Assembly (NCBI RefSeq): GCF_051857535.1
Contig: NZ_JBPZGY010000007.1
Coordinates: forward strand, 162,524-226,523
Direction: 5' to 3'
DNA length: 64,000 nucleotides
From: Roseateles_B sp051857535
GTDB taxonomy: Bacteria; Pseudomonadota; Gammaproteobacteria; Burkholderiales; Burkholderiaceae_C
The translations under genes were made by a program, and so were the position numbers. The notes under the pieces were generated by a model that saw only the letters and a list, made by a program, of their open reading frames with translations, made no database searches and was not told the origin of the DNA. Below are positions 26,038 to 35,717 of this stretch, piece after piece. Position 1 is the first letter of the stretch, and every line of letters begins with the position of its first letter.

Positions 26038-27987
26038 ATGATCACCTTGAAGAATGTGGTGCTGCGACGCGGCACCAAGGTCGTGCTGGACGATGCCAGC
26101 GTGGTGCTGCAACCTGGCGAGAAGATCGGCCTCGTGGGCCGCAATGGCGCAGGCAAGTCCAGCCTCTTCGCCCTGCTGACCGACCGCCTGCACGCCGACC
26201 GCGGCGACGTCGAGGTGCCGAAGCACTGGCGCATGGCCGAGGTCGCCCAGCACATGCCAGAGACTGACGCCTCTGCCACCGACTTCGTGCTGGAAGGCGA
26301 CACGCGCCTGATGGCCGCTCGCGAGATGCTGGCCCGAGCCGAAGCGGCAGGCGACGGCCACGGCATCGCCGAAGGCCATGTAGCCATGAGCGATGCCGGC
26401 GCCTTCGATGCCCGCTCCCGCGCCCAGGCCCTGCTGATGGGCCTAGGCTTCAAGGGCGCGCAGGTGGACGCGCCGGTGAACAGCTTCTCCGGCGGCTGGC
26501 GCATGCGCCTGCAGTTGGCCCGCGCGCTGATGTGCCCGGCCGACCTGATGCTGTTGGACGAGCCCACCAACCACCTGGACCTGGACGCCCTGGTCTGGCT
26601 GGAAGCCTGGCTGCAGCGCTACGAAGGCACCCTGCTGATCATCAGCCACGACCGCGAATTCCTGGACGCCATCACCCGCGTCACCCTGCACCTGGACGAG
26701 GCCAAGCTGACCCGCTACGGCGGCAACTACACCGCCTTCGAGGCCATGCGCGCCGAACGCATGGAGCAGCAGCAGGCGGCCTTCGACAAGCAACAGGACC
26801 GCATCGCCCACCTGCAGAAGTTCATCGACCGCTTCAAGGCCAAGGCTACCAAGGCCAAGCAGGCGCAGAGCCGTGTCAAGGCGCTTGAACGTATGGAGCG
26901 TCTGGCGCCGGTGCTGGCCTCCGCCGACTTCGCCTTCGAGTTCCGCGAGCCCGTCTCCCTGCCCAACCCCATGCTCTCGCTGCGCGACGTGGCCTGCGGC
27001 TACGGCGAGACCACCATCGTGCGCGACATCAACCGCACCGTGCTGGCCGGCCAGCGCATCGGCATCCTGGGCGCCAACGGCCAGGGCAAGTCCACCCTGG
27101 TCAAGACCGTCGCCCGCATGCAGAAGGCCCTGGGCGGCACGCTCACCGAGGGCAAGGGCCTGGCCATCGGCTACTTCGCCCAGCAGGAGATGGATGTGCT
27201 GCGGCCCGACGAAGGCCCACTGGCCCACATGATCCGCCTGGCCAAGGAGGTCAGCCCGCAGGCGCGCGAGCAGGAGCTGCGTGACTTCCTGGGCCAGTTC
27301 CGCTTCACGGGCGACATGGTCAACCAGGCCGTGGGCAGCCTCTCCGGCGGCGAGAAGGCAAGGCTGGTGCTGGCCATGCTGGTCTGGCAGCGCCCCAACC
27401 TGCTGCTGCTGGACGAGCCCACGAACCACCTCGACCTGCAGACCCGCGAGGCGCTGTCCATGGCCCTCAACGAGTTCGAGGGCACGGTGATGCTGGTCAG
27501 CCACGACCGCGCCCTGCTGCGCGAGGTCTGCGACGAGTTCTGGCTGGTCGCCAAGGGTCAGGTCTTGCCCTTCGACGGGGACCTGGACGACTACCAGCGC
27601 TGGCTGCTGGAGACGGCCCGCGAGGCGGCCAAGGCCATCAAAGAGGCCAGCCGCAGCACAACCGAGGCGCAGAAGTCCTCGAGCGCCACGGCACCCGCCA
27701 ATCAGCGCGAGGACCGCAAGGCCTCCGCGCAGGCGCGCGCGAAGCTCAACGAGCAGACGCGGCCGCTGCGCAAGGAGATCGAGTCCATCGACAGGCAACT
27801 GGCCAAGCTCGCCCAGGAGCGCGAGTCCCTGGAGTCCGAGCTGTCCACGGGTGCCCTCGCCCCGGCGGCCATCGCCGAGAGCGGCCGGCGCCTGAAGGCC
27901 GTCGGCGACGAGATCGACGAGCTGGAAATGCGCTGGCTGGAGCTCAGCGAGCAGATCGAGGGCCTGACGGCGGCGGCTGGGCTTTGA
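26038..27987 (+). CDS. ABC-F family ATPase, YheS/Uup-like
   Basis: A 649-residue soluble protein with two ABC domains and no membrane segments. The first Walker A is GRNGAGKSS near residue 35 with signature SFSGGWRMRL. The second is GANGQGKSTL near 345 with SLSGGEKARL and LLLDEPTNHLDL. The inter-domain linker is the charged ABC-F arm. A C-terminal coiled-coil tail (about 540-645) matches YheS/Uup types, which act on stalled ribosomes or translation. It is 7 bases downstream of prmB, another ribosome-related gene. Confidence 0.9.
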   Translation: MITLKNVVLRRGTKVVLDDASVVLQPGEKIGLVGRNGAGKSSLFALLTDRLHADRGDVEVPKHWRMAEVAQHMPETDASATDFVLEGDTRLMAAREMLARAEAAGDGHGIAEGHVAMSDAGAFDARSRAQALLMGLGFKGAQVDAPVNSFSGGWRMRLQLARALMCPADLMLLDEPTNHLDLDALVWLEAWLQRYEGTLLIISHDREFLDAITRVTLHLDEAKLTRYGGNYTAFEAMRAERMEQQQAAFDKQQDRIAHLQKFIDRFKAKATKAKQAQSRVKALERMERLAPVLASADFAFEFREPVSLPNPMLSLRDVACGYGETTIVRDINRTVLAGQRIGILGANGQGKSTLVKTVARMQKALGGTLTEGKGLAIGYFAQQEMDVLRPDEGPLAHMIRLAKEVSPQAREQELRDFLGQFRFTGDMVNQAVGSLSGGEKARLVLAMLVWQRPNLLLLDEPTNHLDLQTREALSMALNEFEGTVMLVSHDRALLREVCDEFWLVAKGQVLPFDGDLDDYQRWLLETAREAAKAIKEASRSTTEAQKSSSATAPANQREDRKASAQARAKLNEQTRPLRKEIESIDRQLAKLAQERESLESELSTGALAPAAIAESGRRLKAVGDEIDELEMRWLELSEQIEGLTAAAGL

Positions 27988-28384
27988 TTACGGCCGGACG
28001 CCTTGCCCTACTCGACGCCGGATCTCGCAAGCACCCGAAGGACTCAACGGACGGAGCCTGGCGGACGCTGTCCTCATGATCTTGTCCTGATTCAAGCAGC
28101 ACCTCTGGACGTGATGCAGGCAATGGGCTGCCAGTAACCGGTCAGGGCCGATTCGAGCCTGCCTGTGCGCAGGGCAAGGCAGGGGATCGTCGTGCGCCCC
28201 GACAACAGAAGGCCACAAGGCCGCCATCGAGAATCGGAGCCGACCTCTGCCAATGGACGGGGAAACCCACGCCGCGGCCCCGAATCGAGGGAATCCTCAG
28301 GAGAAGCGACCTCGGAGCCCCGGATAATGGGGCAGCTGCCGACAGACGTTCGGCAGCTTCAACCATGAATGAGGGGAGTGAGGA
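27988..28384. other. 397-base intergenic region before the Ig/NHL lipoprotein gene
   Basis: No gene is supported. The right end carries a 9-base inverted repeat (28334-28358) and a purine-rich ribosome binding site (GAGTGAGGA) directly before the ATG at 28385. Promoter elements are not assigned. Confidence 0.5.
28334..28358. promoter_or_regulatory. 9-base inverted repeat upstream of the lipoprotein gene
   Basis: Perfect arms AGCTGCCGA and TCGGCAGCT are separated by 7 bases, 26 bases before the start codon at 28385. It could be an operator or a 5'-leader hairpin; no T run follows, so it is not a typical terminator. Confidence 0.4.
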
Positions 28385-31300
28385 ATGCGGAGCCTTTACG
28401 CAGGCACGCGATTGCTGGCGATCGCGTGCATTGTCGGTTTGTCTGGATGTGGCGGGGGGGGGCGGGGGCGGTTCCAGCGCGGCACCAACACCAACACCCA
28501 CACCAGCGCCTGCCCCCACGCCCGCCCCGAAGGCCCCCAGCATCACGCTTGGGCCGACGGACGTCACTGTCAATGACGGGCAATCAGCGAACCTGAGCGT
28601 TGCCGCCTCGGGCGACGCACCGCTCAGCTATCAATGGTCGAGCAACGGCCGCGTCATCGACGGCGCGACGGGTGCGACGTACTGGACTCCACCCTTGAGT
28701 CCGGCGGACAGCGGCGCTGTATACAGCGTTACGGTTACGAATGCAGCCGGCAGCGCCGCCAGTACCGGGGCAGTAGTCACGGTCAAGGCCATCATGCCGA
28801 ACATCACCAGGGCGCCGGAACCGGTTACGGTCAGCGACGGCAGCCCGGCAGCATTCACCGTCGAAGCGACTGGATCCAAACCACTGACCTTCCAGTGGTT
28901 GCGAAACGGCCAACCGATTCTTGGCGCGGTCGACGCCAGCTTGACGCTTGCCAAGGTGGAGCTTGCCGACTCTGGCGCCAGCTATGCCGTCCGAGTCAGC
29001 AATGCGGGTGGCGACACCATCAGCAGCGCCGCGGCACTCAAGGTGAATCCGGTCAGCGTCAAGATCACGAGCAGCCCGGTGGACTTGACGGTCCCCGACG
29101 GAAGCAACGCCAGCTTCTCGGTCGTGGCATCGGGCAGCGGCACGCTCACCTACCAGTGGTTTGCCAACGGCGTCGCGATTCCTGGCGCAGTGGCCTCAAG
29201 CTACAACATGGTGGCGAGCCATGCCGACAACGGCAAGACGTTCAGCGTGACGGTGAACAGCCCCTATGGCGCGGCTCTATCGACGCCAGCCAAGCTCAGC
29301 GTGAGTGCCAGTCCGCCGCGCGTCCCCAAAGACATGAAGACGGTGTCCGCCAGAGTAGGCGAACCCCTGTTCGCCAGTGTCGTCACGAGCGGCACGCCGC
29401 CGTTCTCCTATCAATGGGAGCGCAGTGACGACGGCGGCGCCACCTGGCAGGCAATATCCGGCTCGACGGGCAGCGATTTCCGAGTGGAAAAGTCGACGCT
29501 CGCCTGGGCCAATGCGATGCTGCGGGTGCGGGTAACCAACGAAGCAGGGACGGCAGTCACGGCGCCGGTGCTCGTCAACGTTCAAGCCCAAGTAAGGATC
29601 CTTGCAGGTGACACGGGGGGATTGGGCTATGCAGACGGCGTCGGGGCTGACGCACGATTCGGTAATGAGCGGAACAACCTGACGGTGGGGCGCGATGGCG
29701 TGATCTACGTTGCAGACCGCGCGGCGAACGTCATCCGCGCCGTCCGACCTGATGGCACGACGTCGACGGTTGCAGGAATCCCCGGAGCCTACTTCGAACC
29801 GCGGGCCACGATGCCCCAGGTACTGGGCACACCGCGCAACGTCGGCCTGGATAGCTTCGGACGACTGGTGTACAGCACCTACAACGGGACGTATCGAATC
29901 GGGAGTGACCCGGTACCGGAGCGCCTTGATGCCTTGCCGTCTTCTCGCCTCTCCAAAGGCGAGCACTTGATCGTAGATGCCGATGACAGCGTTCTGATGA
30001 CTGATTTCAACGGCGATCATCTCTACCGCCTGATCCCGACGAAGGGCGTCGTCGTCCTCATCGATCGCATCAACGAGCGGCTGCGAGGGCAGATTCGTGC
30101 TGTCGCCCTCGACAGCCAACGCAACATCTACGTGGCCGCGGGTCGACAAATCTGGCGCCTCGATGTGAAGACCAACACCCGGAGCCTTTGGCTTGGATCC
30201 GGTTCATACGGTTGTTCGAAGGTCGGCCAGCGCTTGACCATTTGCCAGGATGACATCTACGCAATGGCTTTCGATCCGGAGGACAAGCTCTACTTCTGGA
30301 ACAATAGTGGCCAGATCTACAAGGTGGACCAGCAAGGCAACACCAACTGGCTGGCCGGCTCGAAGGTCGGTGACGTCAGCGAGGTGGACGGCCCGGGTTC
30401 GCTTGCCCTCGTCCCGACAGTCGTCAACTTTGCGTGGCATCCCGCCGGCTACATCGTTTTCGCCTCCGAAAATGGAACCATTCGGACGATTGACGCCAAT
30501 GGTACGGTCAGAACGATTGCTGGCAAGTCGCCCTATATCGGCCGAGTCACTGTCTTCGGACCGGGCCGAGCACAGTTCTATCCTGGCGTCCTGAGGGCAG
30601 ACCCCAGGGGCTATGTGTTGATGAACGGCTCCAGCTACGGCACGGTTCAGATCGACCGATTCGGCGTCATGACCGATGCGGCATCCTCGCTGCCCCATGG
30701 CATCAAGCAATGGATGCGAGATCCGGACGGCAAATTTGTTCTACATCATCGGTACTCTCTTGTACCGTCAGGCGACGGACGGCACGAAGACCCTGCTGGC
30801 CGGTGGTGGCAACATGCCTTCTTGCGCCTACGAGGGCCGGCTCGGCACCCAGCTCGCATTCGGGTTTAGTCAAATGTCCGCCATGACGCTCGACCCCGAG
30901 GGCAATCTGCTGATTGCCGACTCGAGGTGTGCCCGGATCTGGAAACTGGACGCTGTGACCAATCTCGTCTCCGCACTGGACGTCAAGGCTCCATGCGTCG
31001 GCTCGGGTCCAGTGTTCCCGGACCGTGCCGACTGCGAGGTGACCGCATTCGCCCGTGACCGCAAGGGCATGATCGCCTTCGCTGTAAGCACCGGACATAT
31101 CCTCAGACTGCAGCCAGACGGCACGACCATCAGTCTCGCCGGGAAGGAAAGCTCGGCTCCCTCATTCCAGGAGTTCCGCGATGGCAACAACGCCACCTTC
31201 AAGCGACCAGACTCGATGGCGTTCGATGATGAAGGTAACCTCTACGTCGCCGACACCGAGAATGCCAGGATCCGCAAGGTGACGCCCTCTGGCTATGTCT

Positions 31301-31440
31301 CCACGGTCATGGGTACTGGGGTTCAGGCCCTGCGTCCCGGACTCAATGGCGCCATAGGCAAACCCCGTAGCCTGATCACTCTGCCCGGAAATCGCCTGGC
31401 GTTCATCAGCGAGAACGCCATCGTGACAGACGGCCCATAA
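28385..31440 (+). pseudogene. Ig-like plus NHL-repeat lipoprotein, two frameshifts
   Basis: The intact signal peptide starts at 28385 (MRSLYAGTRLLAIACIVG, lipobox LSGC). It is out of frame with the mature part: a run of nine G at 28454-28462 has one G too many, and eight G would give C-Gly6-Ser-Ser followed by a Pro/Thr linker. The mature part has about three Ig-like domains with repeated YQWxxNG motifs (to about 29300), a fourth less regular one, then NHL beta-propeller repeats. A second +1 shift at about 30731-30737 (AAATTT) separates the last 235 residues. Removing both bases gives exactly 1018 codons. It may be a decayed or phase-variable surface protein, or carry homopolymer sequencing errors. 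Confidence 0.82.
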
Positions 31441-32142
31441 CCCCCTCGCCGCCCGCCTCTGTCCACGGCCAAGCTCTGGTCGAGACGGTGTCCTGCCTGC
31501 TGCTCGACAGAGCGAGTTCGAGTCTTCCCAGTGGTCATGCAAACGGCCAAGCGCAAGGCAGCATCCAACCGGTGTTCTTGCTGTGCGATGTAGCCTGAGG
31601 CTGTCGGCAAGACCATCGTCTTGCCGGCCTGCCAATGCATCCGCATCCTCGATGAACTGCGCTTCGTTGTGCCGAACGGGGGCCCGACGCCGGCGGCCGA
31701 GTGCGGCGCTGCTTCGGGGGCTCGTTCGGCCTGGTCGACATCAAGCGTTCAGGAATCTGAGGATGGCACGCCGCGCCCGACGGCCTTCAGGTATGGACAG
31801 AAGGGTCACGTAGAGGCCATCCCGGCCGCCAGCCGCACTGCCCTTGTCGGCAAGGGCCGCCGCATCAGGGCGGGGTGTGAGTGGCCAACGCTGGCGGATG
31901 ACGGGCCCGCAGCAGGCGCTGCAGGCGGAGCATCACCCGACCCGCCCCCTGGTACGGCGGCAAGATGCAGACGCCGCTTCCACCCACCTGCGGCGCGACG
32001 GCGATCCCCAGCCACATCGAAGAACTGGAACGCGCGGGAGCGTCCCTTCACGAATGGCGACGAGTGCCCGTGACCTCGTGGACAGGTTCCAGGCCCAGCG
32101 CCCCTGACTCACCGGCCTCACAGCTTGGAGCGGCCCTATGCC
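31441..32142. other. 702-base region without a recognisable gene
   Basis: Open frames here are Arg/Ala/Pro-rich and show no family motif on either strand. The one clear structure is an inverted repeat at 31605-31626. Base use is less regular than in the neighbouring coding regions, so it may be decayed sequence. Confidence 0.45.
31605..31626. repeat. 9-base perfect inverted repeat
   Basis: Arms CGGCAAGAC and GTCTTGCCG flank a 4-base loop CATC, 165 bases after the NHL gene. No T run follows on either strand, so termination is uncertain. The GTCTTGCC arm also occurs in the dispersed repeats noted elsewhere in the window. Confidence 0.45.
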
Positions 32143-32493
32143 TCAGGCAAGCAGCACCGCCGCCAGCGCCAGCGCCGCCGGCAGGCTCTGAACGAAAAGG
32201 ATCTTGCGGCTGGCCGTGGCCGCACCGTAGAGCCCGGCCACGAAGACGCAGCCCAGGAAGAAGAACTGCGCAGGCACGTCGGCCCGGGCCAGGCCCCAGA
32301 ACAGGCCGGCGGCCAGGAAGCCGTTGTAGAGCCCCTGGTTGGCCGCCAGCACCTTGGTGGACTCGGCGAATTCGGGCGTCAGCCCGAAGGCCTTGCGCCC
32401 CTTCGGGCTCGTCCACCAGAACATCTCCAGCACCAGGATGTAGACGTGGATCAGGCCCACCAGGGCCACCAGCACGGCGGCAAGTGCATGCAT
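32143..32493 (-). CDS. DUF1304 family small membrane protein
   Basis: A 116-residue inner-membrane protein with about four hydrophobic segments, beginning MHALAAVLVALVGLIHVYIL and containing EMFWWTSPKGRKAFG and ANQGLYNGFLA, which are hallmarks of DUF1304. The function of the family is unknown. The start at 32493 has a good ribosome site (AAGGAG). It is transcribed away from ohrR, and OhrR-linked genes often include such proteins, so control from the shared upstream region is possible. Confidence 0.85.
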   Translation of the reverse strand: MHALAAVLVALVGLIHVYILVLEMFWWTSPKGRKAFGLTPEFAESTKVLAANQGLYNGFLAAGLFWGLARADVPAQFFFLGCVFVAGLYGAATASRKILFVQSLPAALALAAVLLA

Positions 32494-32628
32494 GCGAATA
32501 CTCCTTCCCGCGACGCGCGGTTGTCTGGAGTGCGATCTTGGCACAGCCGCCCCAGGCTTCATGTCACCTGCGGCACGCGGGATATCCCCAGCCCGGCGGC
32601 GGCGTGCCGAAAGACCTTTTTAATTGTG

Positions 32629-32644
32629 TGCAATTAAATTGTTG
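32629..32644. promoter_or_regulatory. Putative OhrR operator
   Basis: The sequence TGCAATTAAATTGTTG contains the palindrome CAATTAAATTG, very close to known OhrR boxes of the TACAATT-AATTGTA type. A second, overlapping palindrome has arms TTTAATTG and CAATTAAA (32619-32638). It lies 16 bases before the ohrR start and can explain auto-repression released by organic hydroperoxide. Confidence 0.75.
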
Positions 32645-32659
32645 ACTATAGTTCATGCC

Positions 32660-33148
32660 ATGGCATCACGCAAGACCTCCACCGGCAAGGCCGCCGACGC
32701 GCACGACGAGTGGCTGCGGCTGGACAGCCAGCTCTGTTTCGCCCTGTATTCGAGCTCATTGGCCATGACCAAGCTCTACAAGCCCCTGCTGGCGCCGCTG
32801 GGATTGACCTACCCGCAGTACCTGGTGCTGCTGGCGCTCTGGGAGCAGGACGGGCAGACCGTCAGCGCCCTGGGCGAGCGGCTCTCGCTGGACTCCGGCA
32901 CCCTGACGCCCCTGCTGAAGCGCATGGAGCAGGCCGGCCTGCTGGTCCGCCTGCGCGACACGCAGGACGAACGCCGCGTGCTGCTGAACCTCACCCGCGC
33001 CGGACGTGCCCTGAAGGCACCGGCCCGCAGGATTCCCGAAACCCTGGCCTGCGCCAGCGCCTGCTCGCTGGACGAGCTGCAGGCCCTCACCCGGCGCCTG
33101 CATGCCTTGCGCGATCAGCTCCAGCGCAGCGCCCAGGACGCCGCCTGA
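32660..33148 (+). CDS. ohrR: Organic hydroperoxide-responsive repressor OhrR (MarR family)
   Basis: A 162-residue winged-helix repressor. The reactive Cys is near residue 26 in LRLDSQLCFALYSSS, the conserved position in OhrR, and the DNA-binding region includes LSLDSGTLTPLLKRMEQAGL with DERR in the wing. Oxidation of the Cys frees the operator. The start at 32660 places the operator just upstream; an in-frame ATG at 32624 lies within the operator and is rejected. ohr follows 40 bases later. Confidence 0.93.
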   Translation: MASRKTSTGKAADAHDEWLRLDSQLCFALYSSSLAMTKLYKPLLAPLGLTYPQYLVLLALWEQDGQTVSALGERLSLDSGTLTPLLKRMEQAGLLVRLRDTQDERRVLLNLTRAGRALKAPARRIPETLACASACSLDELQALTRRLHALRDQLQRSAQDAA

Positions 33149-33188
33149 ATCACCCCCGCCTCACGGCAACTCCACGAAAGGACCCATC

Positions 33189-33614
33189 ATGGCTCTCGAA
33201 AAAGTGCTCTACACCGCCACTGCCACCGCCACCGGCGGCCGCCAAGGCACGGCCGAATCCAGCGACGGCAAGCTGAAGATCGACCTCTCCACACCGCGCG
33301 AGCTCGGCGGTGCGGGCGGCGACGGCACCAACCCGGAGCAGCTGTTCGCTGCCGGCTATTCCGCCTGCTTCATCGGCGCCATCAAGGCCGTGGCTGCCAA
33401 GCAGAAGATCGCCGTGCCCAACGACGTTTCCATCACCAGCGACGTCGGCATCGGCCCCATCCCCCAGGGCTTCGGCATCCAGGTGTCCATGCGCATCAGC
33501 CTGCCCGGCATGGAGCGCGCCGCCGCCCAGGCGCTCGTTGACGCCGCTCACCAGGTCTGCCCCTACAGCAATGCCACCCGCGGCAATATCGACGTCAGCC
33601 TGACCCTGGTCTGA
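33189..33614 (+). CDS. ohr: Organic hydroperoxide reductase Ohr
   Basis: A 141-residue thiol peroxidase that reduces organic hydroperoxides with lipoyl-dependent recycling. Both redox Cys are present: near residue 60 (GYSACFIGA) and near 124 (HQVCPYSNA). Length and the end VSLTLV are typical. It is co-transcribed with ohrR and closed by a hairpin terminator. Confidence 0.95.
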   Translation: MALEKVLYTATATATGGRQGTAESSDGKLKIDLSTPRELGGAGGDGTNPEQLFAAGYSACFIGAIKAVAAKQKIAVPNDVSITSDVGIGPIPQGFGIQVSMRISLPGMERAAAQALVDAAHQVCPYSNATRGNIDVSLTLV

Positions 33615-33640
33615 GTCTGTCAAGACCTGACCCCATGAAG

Positions 33641-33666
33641 AAAGCCGGTCCTAGGGGCCGGCTTTT
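33641..33666. terminator. Bidirectional terminator between ohr and asparaginase
   Basis: Arms AAAGCCGG and CCGGCTTT with a 9-base loop and flanking A and T runs. It lies between two convergent genes and fits termination in both directions. Confidence 0.75.
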
Positions 33667-33698
33667 CGCTGGCGAGCAGCCTGCACCAGCAGGATCGA

Positions 33699-34652
33699 TC
33701 AGGACTGCGGCGGCGTGCCCAGCAAGCGCAGCAGCAACTCGACGCGTGCCTTGACCGGGCTGAGCGCGCCCGCGGACGGGAGCCCCCGTCCGTTCTCGGC
33801 CACGGGCCCGCCATCGCAGCGTGTGCTGCGCAGCACCTGGACGCCGGCAGCCTGCGCATCCAGCAGAGCCTGCTCCAGGGCCGCACTCAAGGTGCCGTTG
33901 CCCGTACCGGCCACCACCAGGCCCTCGACCCCTTCATGCACCAGCAGGCGCACCAGGCGGCCATCGGCATTGGCATGGTTGAGCACAATCTCTATGCGAG
34001 GCCATGCGGCGCCTTCAGTCGGCAGCGCTGCGGTCCCTATGGCGAGAGGCCCCGGCAGAGCCTGAGACAACCAGCGCACCTGGCCCTCCTCCACCTGCGC
34101 CAGCACCGTGCCGTCGCGGCCGCGGAAGGCGTCCACGCGGTAGCTGTGCGCCTTCTGTACCTGGTCGGCAGCGTAGACCTGGCCCGCCACACACACCATC
34201 ACCCCGGCAGCGGCCGCATCATTCACCAGATGGGCGGCGTCCAGCATATTCTGGGGGCCGTCCAGTTGCAGGGCTGTTGCGGGGCGCATGGCGGCGGTCA
34301 GCACCACCGGCTTGCGGGGCGCCAGCACTCGATGCAGGAAATACGCCGTCTCCTCGATTGTGTCCGTGCCATGCGTGATCAGCACGCCGCGGACTTCATC
34401 GCGCGTCAGCTGCGCTTCCACGGCCAGGGCCAGTCGGCGCCAGGTCTGGAAATCCATGTCCTTGCTGTCCAGCTGGGCGACCTGCTGCGCCTCCAGCCTG
34501 AACGTTGACAGGCCAGGCACGCCAGCGATCAGGGCCTCGACGCCAATCTCGCCCGCCTTGTAGCCTACGTTGTCATTGGCCTGGGCCGCCTTGCCGGCAA
34601 TGGTGCCGCCGGTGCCCAGGATGACGATCAAGTCCGCAACTTTGCTTTGCAA
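33699..34652 (-). CDS. L-asparaginase, type I-like
   Basis: Hydrolyses asparagine to aspartate and ammonia. The 317-residue protein has the nucleophile motif ILGTGGTIAG at its N-terminus and the second Thr/Asp motif THGTDTIEETAYFL, with no signal peptide, so cytoplasmic. No ATG is close to the family start. The TTG at 34652, preceded by AGGA at suitable spacing, gives the expected N-terminus. An ATG near 34696 would lie beyond the LexA box and add hydrophobic residues not seen in the family. Divergent from lexA. Confidence 0.88.
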   Translation of the reverse strand: MQSKVADLIVILGTGGTIAGKAAQANDNVGYKAGEIGVEALIAGVPGLSTFRLEAQQVAQLDSKDMDFQTWRRLALAVEAQLTRDEVRGVLITHGTDTIEETAYFLHRVLAPRKPVVLTAAMRPATALQLDGPQNMLDAAHLVNDAAAAGVMVCVAGQVYAADQVQKAHSYRVDAFRGRDGTVLAQVEEGQVRWLSQALPGPLAIGTAALPTEGAAWPRIEIVLNHANADGRLVRLLVHEGVEGLVVAGTGNGTLSAALEQALLDAQAAGVQVLRSTRCDGGPVAENGRGLPSAGALSPVKARVELLLRLLGTPPQS

Positions 34653-34663
34653 TTTCTGAAGTC

Positions 34664-34679
34664 CTGGATAAAAATACAG
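34664..34679. promoter_or_regulatory. LexA (SOS) box
   Basis: CTGGATAAAAATACAG matches the CTG-N10-CAG SOS consensus. It lies between the divergent asparaginase and lexA genes, 82 bases before the lexA GTG and 11 bases before the asparaginase TTG. TTGCAA at 34647-34652 with the AT-rich core as -10 could be the lexA promoter. Confidence 0.85.
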
Positions 34680-34761
34680 CCACTGGATGAACATCCAGAT
34701 TCTGATGAATTCAAGCGCCGGAATTCCAAGCGCCCAAGTTTCAACCACCGAAAGGTCGCCC

Positions 34762-35454
34762 GTGGACGCCAGCCCCAAACTCACCGCCCGGCAGCAGCAG
34801 ATTTTCGATCTGGTGCGCCAGAGTATCGAGGAAACCGGCGCGCCACCCACCCGTGCCGAAATCGCCGCTGAGCTGGGCTTCAAGTCGGCCAATGCTGCCG
34901 AGGAACACCTGCAGGCGCTGGCGCGCAAAGGTGTGATCGAGCTTGTGGGCGGCACTTCACGCGGCATCCGCCTGCCGGGGGCGGCACTGAAGGCCCTCAA
35001 CAGGGCCCGCGAAGTGCGCGAATCCCTCAGAAGCGATGCGCAATTTGCATTGCCCATCCCGGGCTTGGCCCAGCTGACTCTGCCGCTGGTGGGTCGCGTG
35101 GCGGCCGGTGCCCCCATCCTGGCCCAGGAGCACATCGAGCAGCAGTACAGCGTCGAACCCGGCCTCTTTGCCAAGAAGCCGGATTACCTGCTGCGCGTGC
35201 GTGGCCAGAGCATGCGGGACATCGGCATCATGGACGGCGATCTGCTCGCGGTGCAGAAATGCGCCGAGGCCAAGAACGGTCAGATCGTCGTGGCACGCAT
35301 CGGAGAAGAAGTCACGGTCAAGCGCTTCCGCAAAGAGCGCCAGCACATCAGCCTGCTGCCCGAGAACCCGGACTTCCAGCCCATCATCGTCACTGGTGAC
35401 GAACCTTTCGCCATTGAAGGGCTGGCTGTGGGACTGATCCGCAATCAGTTCTGA
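34762..35454 (+). CDS. lexA: SOS repressor LexA
   Basis: A 230-residue repressor with an N-terminal winged helix (KLTARQQQIFDLVRQSIEE, residues about 5-65) and a C-terminal serine peptidase domain. The self-cleavage site Ala-Gly is near residues 115-116 (GRVAAGAPI), with catalytic Ser near 150 (GQSMRDIGIMDGD) and Lys near 187 (EVTVKRF). The GTG start at 34762 has a GAAAGG ribosome site; an in-frame ATG at 34687 would sit 8 bases after the operator and add 25 atypical residues. Autoregulated through the SOS box. Confidence 0.95.
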   Translation: MDASPKLTARQQQIFDLVRQSIEETGAPPTRAEIAAELGFKSANAAEEHLQALARKGVIELVGGTSRGIRLPGAALKALNRAREVRESLRSDAQFALPIPGLAQLTLPLVGRVAAGAPILAQEHIEQQYSVEPGLFAKKPDYLLRVRGQSMRDIGIMDGDLLAVQKCAEAKNGQIVVARIGEEVTVKRFRKERQHISLLPENPDFQPIIVTGDEPFAIEGLAVGLIRNQF

Positions 35455-35608
35455 GGCCGCTGCACCGCAGCCAAGGCGCCCGAGGGGGCGTGGTAGCAGC
35501 GGGCCACCGTGCGTTTCTTCGCCTGGATGCCCTTTCGGTGCAGGCCTGCCATCAAGCCATTGCGCACCGCTGGCACAAGATCACGGGGTCAGGTCTTGCC
35601 AAGTTTGG

Positions 35609-35643
35609 GCATCCAGCGAGTTGCCGCATTCCAGCGAGCTGCC
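35609..35643. repeat. Tandem 17/18-base direct repeat after lexA
   Basis: Two adjacent copies, GCATCCAGCGAGTTGCC and GCATTCCAGCGAGCTGCC, directly follow a copy of the dispersed GGGGTCAGGTCTTG word (35585-35598). It looks like a small repetitive intergenic element; function unknown. Confidence 0.5.
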
Positions 35644-35647
35644 GCAT

Positions 35648-35672
35648 GAAAAACGCCCACCGAAGTGGGCGT
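35648..35672 (-). terminator. Terminator of the amino-acid binding protein gene
   Basis: On the minus strand an 8-base stem ACGCCCAC / GTGGGCGT with a TTCG loop is followed by a run of T. It is 45 bases past the stop at 35718. Confidence 0.8.
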
Positions 35673-35717
35673 CTGTCTTTCTGACCCATGCAGGCTCAGC
35701 CTGCTGGGCAGGCGTGC

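Noticed and set aside
34653..35174. N-terminal extension of the asparaginase across lexA
   Set aside because: It covers the SOS box and most of lexA and shows no asparaginase sequence before the TTG start.
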